Positions 55,127 to 64,000 of a stretch of 64,000 nucleotides of DNA are shown one piece after another. The notes below the pieces were generated by a model that did not search any database, was not told the origin of the DNA, and was given only the letters and a program-made list of their open reading frames with translations. Made by a program: the position numbers and the translations under genes. Source of the stretch: Veillonella ratti. GTDB lineage: Bacteria; Bacillota; Negativicutes; Veillonellales; Veillonellaceae. The stretch covers positions 62,001-126,000 of the forward strand of contig NZ_RQUX01000003.1 in assembly GCF_003992115.1 (NCBI RefSeq), in the 5' to 3' direction. Position 1 is the first letter of the stretch. Each line of letters begins with the position of its first letter.

Positions 55127-56953
55127 ATGAAAACTCTTATATCATGGTGGCGCAATGCCGTCGTTCAGGCAATTTTGTGGTGTGTCCTCATCTTTGCCGC
55201 TTTTTATTTTATTTACGAACCTATTGCCTTTGGCTTTGATTGGGAAGATATTCTTTTGTTATCCCTCCCCTTGTTATTGGGGCTGGCCATTTTCCAGCAA
55301 CTTATGCGCAGTACTTTATGGCATCGGGCCTTCTTGGGGCATGGCCTTTTGGGCATTGCCTGGGCTTTAACCTATCCTTTGTTGTACCATTGGTCCTATA
55401 CCAAGCCCTTTTATTTTTACGAATTCTTCCCAGATTTCTTATTTGGCTTTCTACTCTTTGTAGGACTCAGCTTACTCCACTATTTCATGGTGCACCATCT
55501 GCCATACCGCCGTTCTTTGAGCATCCTTATTGCACTCATCCAGTGGCTTTTGTCTTTGATTCCGCTAATTCAAATCGGCTACTATATTAACACGTGGCAT
55601 TGTTTGACGCCGGCCACCTTAATGGCCCTGTATCAAACAAATCCGGAGGAAGCTTTCGGCTTTTTAAAAAGCTCCGCCGGCATTCCCGGCTTAATCGGCA
55701 TCGGCAATGTACTCTTATTCCTGTTTTACTACTGGTCAAACCAGGGGATGAACCGCTTGTCCCGTCGCGATATGATGACAAGATTGCGTTTAGGCGTACT
55801 CAGCATTGCCTGTCTTGCCTGTGTAATCTACTTGCCCTTTGGTTTTATGAAAACAGACATTGTTAAAAACTGGACTGATGTAGCTACATATATGAAAGAG
55901 TTACAACAATACAGCGACAAACATCACGAAATCTACAATGACTTACATCTCGAAACAGACGAAACCGCTGCCACCGGGGCGCCGGGTACTATAATCCTCG
56001 TTATCGGCGAATCAGCTTCGCGCAATTACATGAAAGTCTACAATCCAAGCTTTGCTTACGATGATACACCTTGGCAAAGCGAAATGGCGGCCTCAAATCC
56101 AGATTTTATCTTCTTTAAAAACGCCTATTCGTCTTATGTACAAACAGTACCTACCTTAGAACGGGCTCTTACAGAACGCAATCAATACGATGATAAGCCG
56201 TTCTTGGATTCTGCCAATATTCTCGATGTGGCTAAAAAAGCCGGTTACTACACGAGTTGGTTTAGCAACCAAGGCGTTTACGGCGAATACGATACGGCTA
56301 TCTCCTTAATTGCCAAAACGGCAGACAGACCTTTATGGGCTCATGAAGCATATATGTTCTCCGATAAGTACGACGGTGTTATTTTGCCGCTACTCCAACA
56401 AGTAGAACCGTATAAAAATAACTTTATTGTCATTCATATCATGGGCAGTCATATTTATTATAATGACCGTTATCCTCATGAATTCAGTAAATGGAAAGTC
56501 GGCGAAGTGCCGAAAGGCAAAGAAGCTTATGCCAACAGCCAACTTTATACGGATTGGGTATTACAGCAAATTTATACCTATGCCAAGGATCACTTAAATC
56601 TACAGGCCATGATTTATTTCTCCGACCACGGGGAAAGCCTCAATTATTCCCACAATCCGGATATTTTTGATTTCGACATGGCCCGCATTCCTCTATGGGT
56701 TTACTTATCGCCAACCTACGAAGAAGCTTATCCGGAAACAACGGCTATTCTGCGTGACCATGAAAACAAATATTTCACCAATGATTTACTCTACGACTTA
56801 GTATCCGGTATCTTACAGGCACCGACTAATCGTTATGATCGGACCAGAGACTTCTCTAATCCGAACTATCGCTTCAACAAGTATAATTTAACGACGCTTT
56901 TAGGTCAGGAACCATTAACCAATGACCCGGAAGCAGCCGCACCGGAGCGATAA
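55127..56953 (+). CDS. Phosphoethanolamine transferase, EptA/CptA-like
   Basis: Enzymes of this family move phosphoethanolamine from phosphatidylethanolamine to lipid A or core sugars on the periplasmic face of the inner membrane. About six hydrophobic segments fill residues 1-245. The sulfatase-fold domain (about 280-590) has ILVIGESASRNY with the metal glutamate, the likely nucleophile threonine in QTVPTLERAL, HIMGSHIYY, and YFSDHGESL with metal Asp-His. Its presence indicates an outer membrane with LPS. It is divergent from scpA and monocistronic. The exact acceptor cannot be read from the sequence. Confidence 0.9.
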   Translation: MKTLISWWRNAVVQAILWCVLIFAAFYFIYEPIAFGFDWEDILLLSLPLLLGLAIFQQLMRSTLWHRAFLGHGLLGIAWALTYPLLYHWSYTKPFYFYEFFPDFLFGFLLFVGLSLLHYFMVHHLPYRRSLSILIALIQWLLSLIPLIQIGYYINTWHCLTPATLMALYQTNPEEAFGFLKSSAGIPGLIGIGNVLLFLFYYWSNQGMNRLSRRDMMTRLRLGVLSIACLACVIYLPFGFMKTDIVKNWTDVATYMKELQQYSDKHHEIYNDLHLETDETAATGAPGTIILVIGESASRNYMKVYNPSFAYDDTPWQSEMAASNPDFIFFKNAYSSYVQTVPTLERALTERNQYDDKPFLDSANILDVAKKAGYYTSWFSNQGVYGEYDTAISLIAKTADRPLWAHEAYMFSDKYDGVILPLLQQVEPYKNNFIVIHIMGSHIYYNDRYPHEFSKWKVGEVPKGKEAYANSQLYTDWVLQQIYTYAKDHLNLQAMIYFSDHGESLNYSHNPDIFDFDMARIPLWVYLSPTYEEAYPETTAILRDHENKYFTNDLLYDLVSGILQAPTNRYDRTRDFSNPNYRFNKYNLTTLLGQEPLTNDPEAAAPER

Positions 56954-56995
56954 CAGTCCAAGTTTAATTCGAAGCGAATAAAAACAAAAACACAC

Positions 56996-57034
56996 AAAAA
57001 GCGAGTCCCCCATCAGAAGCGGGACTCGCTTTTA
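56996..57034. terminator. Bidirectional terminator between eptA-like and GNAT genes
   Basis: AAAAGCGAGTCCC (56997-57009) pairs with GGGACTCGCTTTT (57021-57033) around an 11-base loop, with A- and T-runs on both sides, between two convergent genes. Confidence 0.92.
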
Positions 57035-57062
57035 TTTAAGTTACTATTTTGGTCGGTATTGA

Positions 57063-57515
57063 TTAAACTAAAGGTAATGATAAATGTACAACCGTACGAA
57101 CCGGTTTTTTCACATTCCGGTCAGTGCTCTTAAAGCCCAAGGCTTTGTATAATTCTTTGGCACTTTCCATGCTAGGCAAGGAATCCAATAGAAGCGTCTT
57201 ATAACCTTTTTCTTTAGCTTCTTCTACAAGAATGTGAGCAATATTCATACCGAGGCCGGTACGACGAAATTCAGGGCGTACATAAAGGCGCTTCATTTCA
57301 GCGGTTTCATAGTTAACATGGCGTAAAGCTACGCAGCCGGCCGGTACATCATCTACAAAGGCAATGTATAACGCTTCACGGTCGCCTTTATACTTTTCTT
57401 CCAAGCCTTCAAATTCTTTCACATTGGCAGCAACACCTAAGGAACGTACATAATCAACAAATAGTTTCTTTACTTCATCAATATACTCATGACCATCACG
57501 AAGTTCAAAATTCAT
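57063..57515 (-). CDS. GNAT-family N-acetyltransferase
   Basis: A single GNAT domain of about 150 residues with the acetyl-CoA loop RPEFRRTGLGMNIAHIL and a C-terminal LYKALGFKS motif; the substrate is unknown. AAAGGAGG seven bases before the ATG at 57515 fixes the start. The longer ORF runs upstream into the tRNA flank and is not supported. Confidence 0.9.
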   Translation of the reverse strand: MNFELRDGHEYIDEVKKLFVDYVRSLGVAANVKEFEGLEEKYKGDREALYIAFVDDVPAGCVALRHVNYETAEMKRLYVRPEFRRTGLGMNIAHILVEEAKEKGYKTLLLDSLPSMESAKELYKALGFKSTDRNVKKPVRTVVHLSLPLV

Positions 57516-57660
57516 ACGAAATCCTCCTTTAGCTATACCATAGTATGTATCTGTACCAAAATATACATGATTAATTACTCTAAATATATAGTTCGCTATA
57601 GGAGGAAAAAAGTCCTTCTTTATTTGAAAAAAAATAGACTGAATTTTCATTCAGTCTAAA

Positions 57661-57749
57661 TGGTGCCGAGGACCGGAATCGAACCGGTACGGTTGTCTCC
57701 AACCGACGGATTTTAAGTCCGTTGCGTCTGCCTGTTCCGCCACCCCGGC
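57661..57749 (-). tRNA. tRNA-Leu (anticodon UAA)
   Basis: GCCGGGG pairs with CCTCGGC in the acceptor stem, the anticodon loop reads CTTAAAA, a long class II variable arm (GTTGGAGACAAC) follows, and TTCGATTC and an encoded CCA end the gene. It is last of five tRNAs in the transcript. Confidence 0.96.
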
Positions 57750-57764
57750 ATGGGTGGAAAAATA

Positions 57765-57839
<75 letters not shown>

Positions 57840-57846
57840 AAATAAA

Positions 57847-57921
57847 TGGAGCGGAAAACGAGATTCGAACTCGCGACCCCCGCCTTGGCAAGGCGGTGCT
57901 CTACCACTGAGCTATTTCCGC
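57847..57921 (-). tRNA. tRNA-Gly (anticodon GCC)
   Basis: GCGGAAA pairs with TTTCCGC, the anticodon arm is CCGCCTTGCCAAGGCGG, TTCGAATC follows, and CCA is encoded. Confidence 0.97.
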
Positions 57922-57926
57922 ATAAA

Positions 57927-58002
57927 TGGTGCCCCAGGACAGAATCGAACTGTCGACACAAGGATTTTCAGTCCTTTGCTCTACCGACTGAGCTACCGGG
58001 GC
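57927..58002 (-). tRNA. tRNA-Phe (anticodon GAA)
   Basis: GCCCCGG pairs with CTGGGGC (one G-U), the anticodon arm is AGGACTGAAAATCCT, TTCGATTC follows, and CCA is encoded. Confidence 0.97.
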
Positions 58003-58007
58003 GAACG

Positions 58008-58083
58008 TGGCGACCCCGATCAGATTTGAACTGACGATCTTCGCCGTGACAGGGCGACATGTTAACCGCTACACCACGGGGCC
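58008..58083 (-). tRNA. tRNA-Asp (anticodon GUC)
   Basis: GGCCCCG pairs with CGGGGTC (one G-U), the discriminator is G, the anticodon loop is CTGTCAC with GUC, TTCAAATC follows, and CCA is encoded. It is first in the transcript. Confidence 0.97.
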
Positions 58084-58100
58084 GTATACGTTACTTTGTT

Positions 58101-58129
58101 ATTATAGGGGTTTCAGCAACAATTGTCAA
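58101..58129 (-). promoter_or_regulatory. tRNA operon promoter
   Basis: TTGACA (58129-58124), a 17-base spacer and TATAAT (58106-58101) on the minus strand: every consensus base is present. The first tRNA begins 17 bases after the -10. The rest of the gap up to 58256 holds nothing else recognisable. Confidence 0.92.
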
Positions 58130-58256
58130 GCAACTTTTTGAAAAGTTTTTACATGCTTTTGACTGTTTCATTACTTTCGCCGCCCTTAGCAACGAAAATT
58201 ATTCTACCATTTTTCAGGTGGCTTTGTCTAGTATAAATTTAATATTTTATTTCAAT

Positions 58257-58868
58257 TTAATTAAATTCTTTCAAAGGCTGTAAAAATGGGTTATGAGCCA
58301 ACTCTTCTTTAATCGTTGTATCCTCTGCATGACCGGGATGAACGATTAAATCGGGGTTCCATGTCATAATTTGGCGAAGCGAAGATTTAAGCACCGCATC
58401 ATCCCCATTATAGTTATTCGTAGCCCCTACTGAATTTTTAAACAAAGTGTCGCCGGTAAACAAATGTTGTCCCCACTGTATAATAACGCTTCCTTTGCTG
58501 TGTCCCGGCGTTTCGTGCACATAGAGGTCAAATACCCCGAGGTTAAGAATTCCTTCCTTTAAGGGCAAATACGGGGACTGAAAGAGGCCTTTATAGGCCG
58601 ATGGAATCCGCCGTTTGGCATGTAGCAATTCATCATCCCCGGGATGCATATATAAAGGAACGGGACGTTCTTTCAAAACTCCGTCAACGGCACACACATG
58701 ATCGCAGTGACCATGTGTGAGTACAACGCCTTTAAGATCCGCTTCCCCTACCATTTCAAGGACTTTATGAGCATGAAAGCCCGGATCTATGATAAGCGCC
58801 TGGCCGGCCTCTTTTAAAACATAACAATTTGCCTTATATAAGCCTAAAGGCTGTTTTAAAATTTCCAT
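58257..58868 (-). CDS. MBL-fold metallohydrolase, glyoxalase II-like
   Basis: The 203 residues form a small metallo-beta-lactamase fold with LTHGHCDHVCAVDGVL (metal motif), ETPGHSKGSVI and LFTGDTLFKNSVG. Such proteins are often labelled hydroxyacylglutathione hydrolase or Fe-S-free YcbL-type hydrolases; the substrate is not determined. It lies 77 bases after trkH and may belong to the trk operon. Confidence 0.88.
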   Translation of the reverse strand: MEILKQPLGLYKANCYVLKEAGQALIIDPGFHAHKVLEMVGEADLKGVVLTHGHCDHVCAVDGVLKERPVPLYMHPGDDELLHAKRRIPSAYKGLFQSPYLPLKEGILNLGVFDLYVHETPGHSKGSVIIQWGQHLFTGDTLFKNSVGATNNYNGDDAVLKSSLRQIMTWNPDLIVHPGHAEDTTIKEELAHNPFLQPLKEFN

Positions 58869-58945
58869 AAAGTCCTCCTATCCAAGTCATACGTTGAGCC
58901 TTCTATTATGGCTATTAATCACCAGTGAGTAAAAATGTTAAGGTA

Positions 58946-60454
58946 CTAGCCTCTGCGATGAGTACCTACCGGTTGCAATACCTTATAGGAACGTTTGCGA
59001 CGTTTAAGGAAATAGCCCTGCCAAAAATCCGGATGAAGTAATACAAGTAAGGTAAACAATTCCAAACGGCCGAGTAACATATCGATTACACAAATTATTT
59101 TGGCCATCGGATGAAGCACTGCAAAAGAGCCTTGTGGCCCCAGTTTGCCGAACGCAAGCCCTACGTTCCCCAAAATCCCCGCCACACATTGTAAAGATTC
59201 ACCGAAACTAAGGCCTGTAGCGGCAATGCCCAACGCAGAAATAGCAAATACAGTCATGTACAAGAAAAAGAACTGCTGCGTCATTTGAACCCATTTTTGT
59301 GGCATAGATTTGCCATTAATTGTAATGGTCTGCACCATATCGGGATGAATGGCCTTACGCAAATAAATAATACTGCTTTTAATTAAAATAATAATACGAA
59401 TAATTTTAATACCACCCGTAGTAGATCCGCTACAACCACCGAAGAACATTGACATAAAGAGCATCATTTGTGCGAGCGGCGACCATACATCATAGTTGCC
59501 CAGAACCAATCCGGAACCGGTTTGCATCGACACAATCATGAATACAGCCCGATTAAAGGAGGTACCGGGAGAAAAATTATCGGCCATATATAAAGCATAC
59601 ATTACAATGATTGACCCGATAAACAGTATCAATAAATACATGCGATATTCAAAATCCTGCCAAACCGCTTTGAGACCTCGCTGGAATACGGCATAATACA
59701 CGGTAAAGTTACCACCTGCTAAAATCATAAAAAAGATTAAAATCCAGCGAATAGCCCAACTTTCCGTATAAATATCAACGACTCCGTCATTTGGTATATA
59801 ACCACCGGTGGCAATCGTGGTAAACGTCATGTTAATGGCATCAAAATACGACATACCGGCAATTACTAACGCACTGAAACATACGGCTGTAAATAATAAA
59901 TAAATAGTCCATAATTTAAAAGCCATAGACCGAATGCGCGGCAATACCACACCGGGACGCGGCACCGAAGCTTCAGCGTTGAACAAATGAGCCGAATCAG
60001 CACCTAAGTTCTTAAGGAAGGCCAGCACCAATACGACAATCCCCATACCGCCAAGCCAATGAGTGAGGCTGCGCCACAGCACAAAACTTTTGGGTAAGCT
60101 GTCCAACTCTTCCACCACAGACGCACCGGTAGCCGTTATCCCCGATACCGACTCAAATAAAGAATCTATAAATGTTGGCAAAACGCCGCCGAAGTAAAAC
60201 GGTAATGAGGCAAAAAAGGATACCAAAATCCAGATAGAACTAACGGTCAAAAAACCGTCGCGCAAACTGTAACTGGTACTCGGCTGTCCGTAGTAATACA
60301 ATAAACTGCCCGTTACAGCCGCCATAATGGAGGCGCCGATAAAAGAAAAATATGACTCACCAACCGTCAAACCGTAAATGAACGGAACCCACATAATTCC
60401 TGCAACAATGAGGATTAACTGCCCCACTAATCGCATGACAATCTGTATACGCAT
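58946..60454 (-). CDS. trkH: TrkH-family potassium transporter membrane subunit
   Basis: TrkH is the K+-conducting pore of the Trk/Ktr system. The 502 residues have many membrane helices and repeated selectivity-like loops, including SVSGITATGASVVE near residue 107, FTTIATGGYIPN, and GGCSGSTTGGIK. It begins 12 bases after trkA, its gating subunit, so the pair forms one uptake system. Confidence 0.95.
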   Translation of the reverse strand: MRIQIVMRLVGQLILIVAGIMWVPFIYGLTVGESYFSFIGASIMAAVTGSLLYYYGQPSTSYSLRDGFLTVSSIWILVSFFASLPFYFGGVLPTFIDSLFESVSGITATGASVVEELDSLPKSFVLWRSLTHWLGGMGIVVLVLAFLKNLGADSAHLFNAEASVPRPGVVLPRIRSMAFKLWTIYLLFTAVCFSALVIAGMSYFDAINMTFTTIATGGYIPNDGVVDIYTESWAIRWILIFFMILAGGNFTVYYAVFQRGLKAVWQDFEYRMYLLILFIGSIIVMYALYMADNFSPGTSFNRAVFMIVSMQTGSGLVLGNYDVWSPLAQMMLFMSMFFGGCSGSTTGGIKIIRIIILIKSSIIYLRKAIHPDMVQTITINGKSMPQKWVQMTQQFFFLYMTVFAISALGIAATGLSFGESLQCVAGILGNVGLAFGKLGPQGSFAVLHPMAKIICVIDMLLGRLELFTLLVLLHPDFWQGYFLKRRKRSYKVLQPVGTHRRG

Positions 60455-60466
60455 AAGACACCTCGA

Positions 60467-61816
60467 TTAAACCGGCTTCAAATACGTTAATAGTTTATTA
60501 ACATGATTCGGCAACGTAAAGAAAACAATATGGTCATTGGCAAAAAGCACCGTATTACCGGTCGGCACGATAGTGGAACCATCACGTACAACGGCACCTA
60601 CCAAGGCTTTACCGGGGAGCTTCAAATCTTTTAAAGCACAACCCACAAGCGGCGATACCGGACTCAATACCACTTCTACAGCCTCCGCTTTTGAACCTTC
60701 AAAAGTAGAAATGCTCACTACATTTTCACCGCGTCGTACCATACGTAAAATCTCGCCAGATGTCAAAAGGCGCGGCGAAAATACAATATCAATCCCCACT
60801 TGTTCCATAAGGACAATATATTCCGGTCGACCAACGCGTACAATTGTCTTTGGCACACCTAAATGTTTGCCCAATAAGGCCACCAGCAGATTCAATTTAT
60901 CATCATCAGTAAGGCAAATAATAGCATCACAATCGGAAATTTCTTCCGCTTCCAATAAATTCATATCTGTGCCGTCACCATTGATAACCATGGCATTCTC
61001 TACCATAGATGCCAAAAGCTCACAGCGCTCCATGTCTTTTTCGATAACTTTAACCATGTAACCGGCTCGATCGAGGAGAACTGCCAAATTGCGACCGATA
61101 AGGCCGGCCCCAATCAATAGAATACGCTTGGTTTGCTCCATCATGGCTTCTTCGTGGAATTCTTCGGCTATTTTCAAAATAGCGTCTTTCGCCCCCAAGA
61201 AGAATACTTTATCCATATTCAACAGACGACTTTCGCCATGAGGAATAATCATTTCGCCGTTACGAAGAATGCCTACAATAATAACACCTTCCGGAAATTG
61301 AATATCCCGCAAACGTTGGTTAATATAAGGAACGTCTTCATGCATCTTAAATTCCATGAGACGGACGGCCCCACTGGCAAAATCCTCCACATCAAGAGCT
61401 GCCGGAGTCTGTAATACCTGCACAATTTCTTGAGCCGATACCATCTCCGGATTAATAAATAAATCAACCCCTAATTGTTCCTGTAACTCGCGGTTTTCTT
61501 CTCTCAAGTAATCATTATCACGAACACGAGCAATGGTACGAGGAATCCCGCCGATTTTTGCCACCGAACAAGCCAGCATATTTACTTCATCGGAATCAGT
61601 AACGGCGATGAGCATACCCACATCATCCATACCGATTTCTTTTAATAATTGTAAACTGCTGCCGTTACCATGAACGAGGCTTACATCTAAGCTGTTCTCC
61701 AGATTACGGATGCGCTCTGCCGATTTTTCAATAATATATACATCATGTTCATCTTGCACGAGGCGCTGTGCTACGGAATAGCCAACCTTACCGGCGCCTA
61801 CCACAATAATTTTCAT
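60467..61816 (-). CDS. trkA: TrkA, regulatory subunit of potassium uptake
   Basis: TrkA controls TrkH through nucleotide binding. The 449 residues have two RCK_N/RCK_C halves: IIVVGAGKVGYSVAQRL at residue 2 and ILLIGAGLIGRNLAVLL near 233, each a Rossmann loop, with acidic strands VIEK. It starts downstream of the cvfB terminator, so it has its own promoter, not clearly seen. Confidence 0.97.
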   Translation of the reverse strand: MKIIVVGAGKVGYSVAQRLVQDEHDVYIIEKSAERIRNLENSLDVSLVHGNGSSLQLLKEIGMDDVGMLIAVTDSDEVNMLACSVAKIGGIPRTIARVRDNDYLREENRELQEQLGVDLFINPEMVSAQEIVQVLQTPAALDVEDFASGAVRLMEFKMHEDVPYINQRLRDIQFPEGVIIVGILRNGEMIIPHGESRLLNMDKVFFLGAKDAILKIAEEFHEEAMMEQTKRILLIGAGLIGRNLAVLLDRAGYMVKVIEKDMERCELLASMVENAMVINGDGTDMNLLEAEEISDCDAIICLTDDDKLNLLVALLGKHLGVPKTIVRVGRPEYIVLMEQVGIDIVFSPRLLTSGEILRMVRRGENVVSISTFEGSKAEAVEVVLSPVSPLVGCALKDLKLPGKALVGAVVRDGSTIVPTGNTVLFANDHIVFFTLPNHVNKLLTYLKPV

Positions 61817-61858
61817 AATTAATCAACCCTCAAATTCAATATGTCGGTAAATGCAAAG

Positions 61859-61882
61859 AAAGGCGTAATTGATTACGCCTTC
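61859..61882 (-). terminator. Terminator after cvfB
   Basis: AAGGCGTAAT (61881-61872, minus) pairs with ATTACGCCTT (61869-61860) with a two-base turn, then TTCTTT. It separates cvfB from trkA. Confidence 0.75.
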
Positions 61883-61894
61883 TATTTGCCGTCA

Positions 61895-62875
61895 CTACGC
61901 CTTACGAGTATCCTCTTTGGCTTCCTTACCTGTGACAGACGCTTCGGTTACACCTGCACTTTTAGGAGCGTCACCGTTTGCCTTACGTTTCACAAGTTCC
62001 TCAGCCGCTGTTTTACCCGTTTCGGTCAATAAGGTCCAGCCTTCTTCCTGAATAACCTTACCTTCTTTCATTAAATGACCTACAGCACGTTTAAAGGCTG
62101 CTTTACTGAAACCGAATTTTGCTTTAATAATATCAGACGATGATTTATCACTGTATGGCATACGACCATTACGCTGATATAAATATTCCAATAACACTTC
62201 GCCATCAATGGTCAAAGCCGTTTCTTTTACAGGACGCATGGATACGTTAACACGTCCGTCATCACGTTTATAGGTAACGCGAGCATCAATCAATTCGCCC
62301 ACCTTCAAATGATGTGTCATTTCACTGTTATGAATGAACGCAATCCATCGTTCCGGCGTGATAAAAAATGCCCCGTCGGAGGTGAAGTTATAGATTGCAC
62401 CGCGCACCATTTGCCCTACTTGAGCCTCTGTGGCCGGTTTGGAGGCACGGCGCATAGCATCATCCACATCCATAGAAACAGCTAAACGACCGGACTTATC
62501 CGTATATAAACGAACCCAGACTTTCTCGCCTAATTGCGGACGACCACGCATTTCCGCGTGTGGCATAAATATACCGCGTTCGGTCCCCACTTCGACAAAA
62601 ACGCCGAATTGGGTCTTATTAATAACTTCCACATAGCCGATTTGACCTTCTTTAATGGCCGGCAAACGCATACTGGCAGTGAGACGACCTTTCGGATCTT
62701 TGTACAAGAATACCGGTACTTCATCGCCGATTTTCACCGGTGCGGTCTGTTGATCCTTATGAAGTAAAATGTCATCATTGGTATTGCCCGTACCACCGTC
62801 CAAGAACGAACCTTGGTCGCTTTGACGTAACACCTTTAGCGTGGCTAATGTGTTTTCAGATAATTGTGTTGCCAT
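61895..62875 (-). CDS. cvfB: CvfB-like S1 RNA-binding protein
   Basis: The 326 residues have S1-like segments in tandem (VEVINKTQFGVFVEVGTERGIFMP near 80-105; YNFTSDGAFFITPERWIAFIH near 160-180) and a winged-helix region (about 225-290) with MPYSDKSSSDIIKAKFGFSKAAFKRAVGHLMKEG in part. CvfB is a virulence regulator in Staphylococcus; the role here is unproven. It starts one base after rsfS, so coexpression is expected. A basic tail of about 30 residues ends the protein. Confidence 0.9.
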   Translation of the reverse strand: MATQLSENTLATLKVLRQSDQGSFLDGGTGNTNDDILLHKDQQTAPVKIGDEVPVFLYKDPKGRLTASMRLPAIKEGQIGYVEVINKTQFGVFVEVGTERGIFMPHAEMRGRPQLGEKVWVRLYTDKSGRLAVSMDVDDAMRRASKPATEAQVGQMVRGAIYNFTSDGAFFITPERWIAFIHNSEMTHHLKVGELIDARVTYKRDDGRVNVSMRPVKETALTIDGEVLLEYLYQRNGRMPYSDKSSSDIIKAKFGFSKAAFKRAVGHLMKEGKVIQEEGWTLLTETGKTAAEELVKRKANGDAPKSAGVTEASVTGKEAKEDTRKA

Positions 62876-62876
62876 A

Positions 62877-63239
62877 TTAAGCCCCTGTAAATTCTACGCG
62901 AGCCGCATCATTCCAAAGCTGTTCCAAGCCGTAGAAAGAGCGTGTTTCCTGCCCGCCGAAGACATGACAGATAATATCGCCGAAGTCCAAAAGAATCCAT
63001 TCCCCTTCGTGATAACCTTCACGATGAAGCACGGTAGCGCCTACTTCAGCCCCTTTATCTTCAATTTCATCGGCAATGCTCTGTGCCTGTTTTACGTTGG
63101 ACGCACTCACCAATACGAAATAATCCGCTAAGCTGGATAAACCTTCCAAATCCAAAATGGCAATGTCTGTACCTTTTTTGTCAAAACCTGCTTGTGCCAA
63201 TGCTAATGCCACGTCTTTAATTTCTTGTTTCTCTTTCAT
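62877..63239 (-). CDS. rsfS: RsfS, ribosomal silencing factor
   Basis: RsfS binds L14 and stops subunit joining under starvation. The 120 residues show DIAILDLEGLSSLADYFVLVSASN, EGYHEGEWILLDFGDIICHVF and the C-terminal FYGLEQLWNDA, typical of the family. AAGGAG precedes the start. Confidence 0.97.
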   Translation of the reverse strand: MKEKQEIKDVALALAQAGFDKKGTDIAILDLEGLSSLADYFVLVSASNVKQAQSIADEIEDKGAEVGATVLHREGYHEGEWILLDFGDIICHVFGGQETRSFYGLEQLWNDAARVEFTGA

Positions 63240-63273
63240 GAAATCTCCTTTTTATAATCATCGCCAACAATAA

Positions 63274-63303
63274 ACTATAAAATTAAATACAATATATTGT
63301 CAC
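63274..63303 (-). promoter_or_regulatory. Candidate rsfS promoter
   Basis: GTGACA (63303-63298, minus), an 18-base spacer and TATAGT (63279-63274), 35 bases before rsfS. Confidence 0.4.
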
Positions 63304-63373
63304 GACTAACCGTTACAATCCCTATAATTATTTTAACAATTATAATACTGTTTATAACATAGTAAATTAATAT

Positions 63374-64000
63374 TTATCCTTCTTTGGCGTTACCGGTCGA
63401 AGTATTTTTCGAATCATCAGTTGTCCCGTCGCCACCGCCTTCAATCGGGGCATTGCCTAAGGTAATGCCCAATAATTGCTGTGCTTCTACCGGGTCGTAG
63501 GTCCAGAATATTTCGCCGTTAAGCACTTCCCTGGTGCCCGGTAAAATATAGTACTGAATATTATTACCGGTAAGACTACCCAAACTCATAACCAATTTAA
63601 CCGCGTCAGTCGTACTGATATTAGAATCATAGTGGCTCCAGAGGCGCCACACATGCCACATGCGGGAAATAGTAAAAGTGTCTTCCTGAGAACTCAATAA
63701 TTGTTTTAAAAACCGTTCTTGACGCTGGGTACGACTGAATGCATTTTTATCGGCATCCACAAAGCGCACATATTGATACGCTTTATCCGCATCCAATGTT
63801 TGATACCCACGGGCCAAATTAACATCGGCTGTATCGGTAGCGTCGTCAATATGTACCATTTCTTTTTCCACATACATATCTTGAGCCCCCAGTACATCAA
63901 GGGTATCTTTAAAAGCCGCCTCATCGACCACCACATAATAGGGAATGGGAATATGGAATAAATCCTCCACCACGGCCTTAGTAAGTTCAATATTACCGCT
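63374..64000 (-). CDS. LytR-CpsA-Psr (LCP) family protein, C-terminal part
   Basis: The gene runs off the right edge, so only the last 208 or so codons are seen. The visible part has FHIPIPYYVVVDEAAFKDTLDVLG, the helix DADKAYQYVRFVD with a probable catalytic arginine, and SRTQRQERFL, all LCP features. LCP enzymes attach glycopolymers to the cell wall. A Gly/Thr/Asp-rich tail ends the protein. The first visible codons before the GTG at 63973 (SGNIELTKA) are open and continuous, so that GTG is not the start. Confidence 0.88.
   Translation of the reverse strand, partial: SGNIELTKAVVEDLFHIPIPYYVVVDEAAFKDTLDVLGAQDMYVEKEMVHIDDATDTADVNLARGYQTLDADKAYQYVRFVDADKNAFSRTQRQERFLKQLLSSQEDTFTISRMWHVWRLWSHYDSNISTTDAVKLVMSLGSLTGNNIQYYILPGTREVLNGEIFWTYDPVEAQQLLGITLGNAPIEGGGDGTTDDSKNTSTGNAKEG

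Overview
The window is 64 kb of chromosome from a low-to-mid GC Firmicute. I infer a diderm Negativicute, most likely Veillonella or a close relative. The reasons are an IspH-ribosomal protein S1 fusion, a phosphoethanolamine transferase of the lipid A type in an otherwise Firmicute gene set, a large malic enzyme, and the Firmicute-style order yicC-remA-gmk-rpoZ-coaBC / priA-def-fmt-rsmB-rlmN-PP2C-PASTA kinase-rsgA-rpe. This assignment is inference; there is no rRNA in the window. Almost all genes are on the minus strand. Only the rqcH/fbpA-like gene (41.5-43.2 kb) and the eptA-like gene (55.1-57.0 kb) are on the plus strand.

Layout: 0-5 kb, suf Fe-S assembly operon (sufC-B-D-S-U), preceded by a possible short terminated RNA. 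5.4-6.7 kb, lysA. 6.8-9.1 kb, a very AT-rich two- or three-gene accessory module: an OB-fold membrane protein, a small hydrophobic ORF, and a coiled-coil/phospholipase-D-like protein. The last two appear to be one gene split at a 7-T run. 9.4-11.5 kb, groES-groEL under a CIRCE operator. 11.6-17.6 kb, thiL-tsaE-tsaB-rimI-tsaD (t6A tRNA modification) continuing into a histidine kinase and an ANTAR antiterminator response regulator. 17.7-20.9 kb, envelope genes (AMIN/amidase, GerMN lipoprotein, ComEC-like MBL lipoprotein). 21-23 kb, nnrDE and acpS. 23.2-34.4 kb, the translation/kinase operons from priA to rpe. 34.6-37.9 kb, malic enzyme and metK, the latter behind a SAM-I riboswitch. 38-41.3 kb, yicC-remA-gmk-rpoZ-coaBC. 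43.3-47.9 kb, der-plsY-gpsA and rsmD-coaD-coiled-coil gene. 48-54.9 kb, scpA-scpB-rluB-baiN-cmk-plsC-ispH/S1. 55-57.5 kb, eptA-like and a GNAT gene. 57.66-58.08 kb, five tRNAs (Asp, Phe, Gly, Cys, Leu) behind a fully consensus promoter. 58.3-64 kb, trkA-trkH-MBL hydrolase, cvfB, rsfS and a truncated LCP-family gene running off the right edge.

Most of the window is housekeeping. The least explained parts are the 6.8-9.1 kb module with its probable homopolymer frame switch, the short promoter-to-terminator unit upstream of suf, and the ANTAR two-component pair attached to the t6A operon with a repeated hairpin-forming 12-mer between its genes. No CRISPR array, IS element, prophage or rRNA was seen. 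Start codons were moved from the longest ORF to the best Shine-Dalgarno position where the sequence supported it, and each case is noted.
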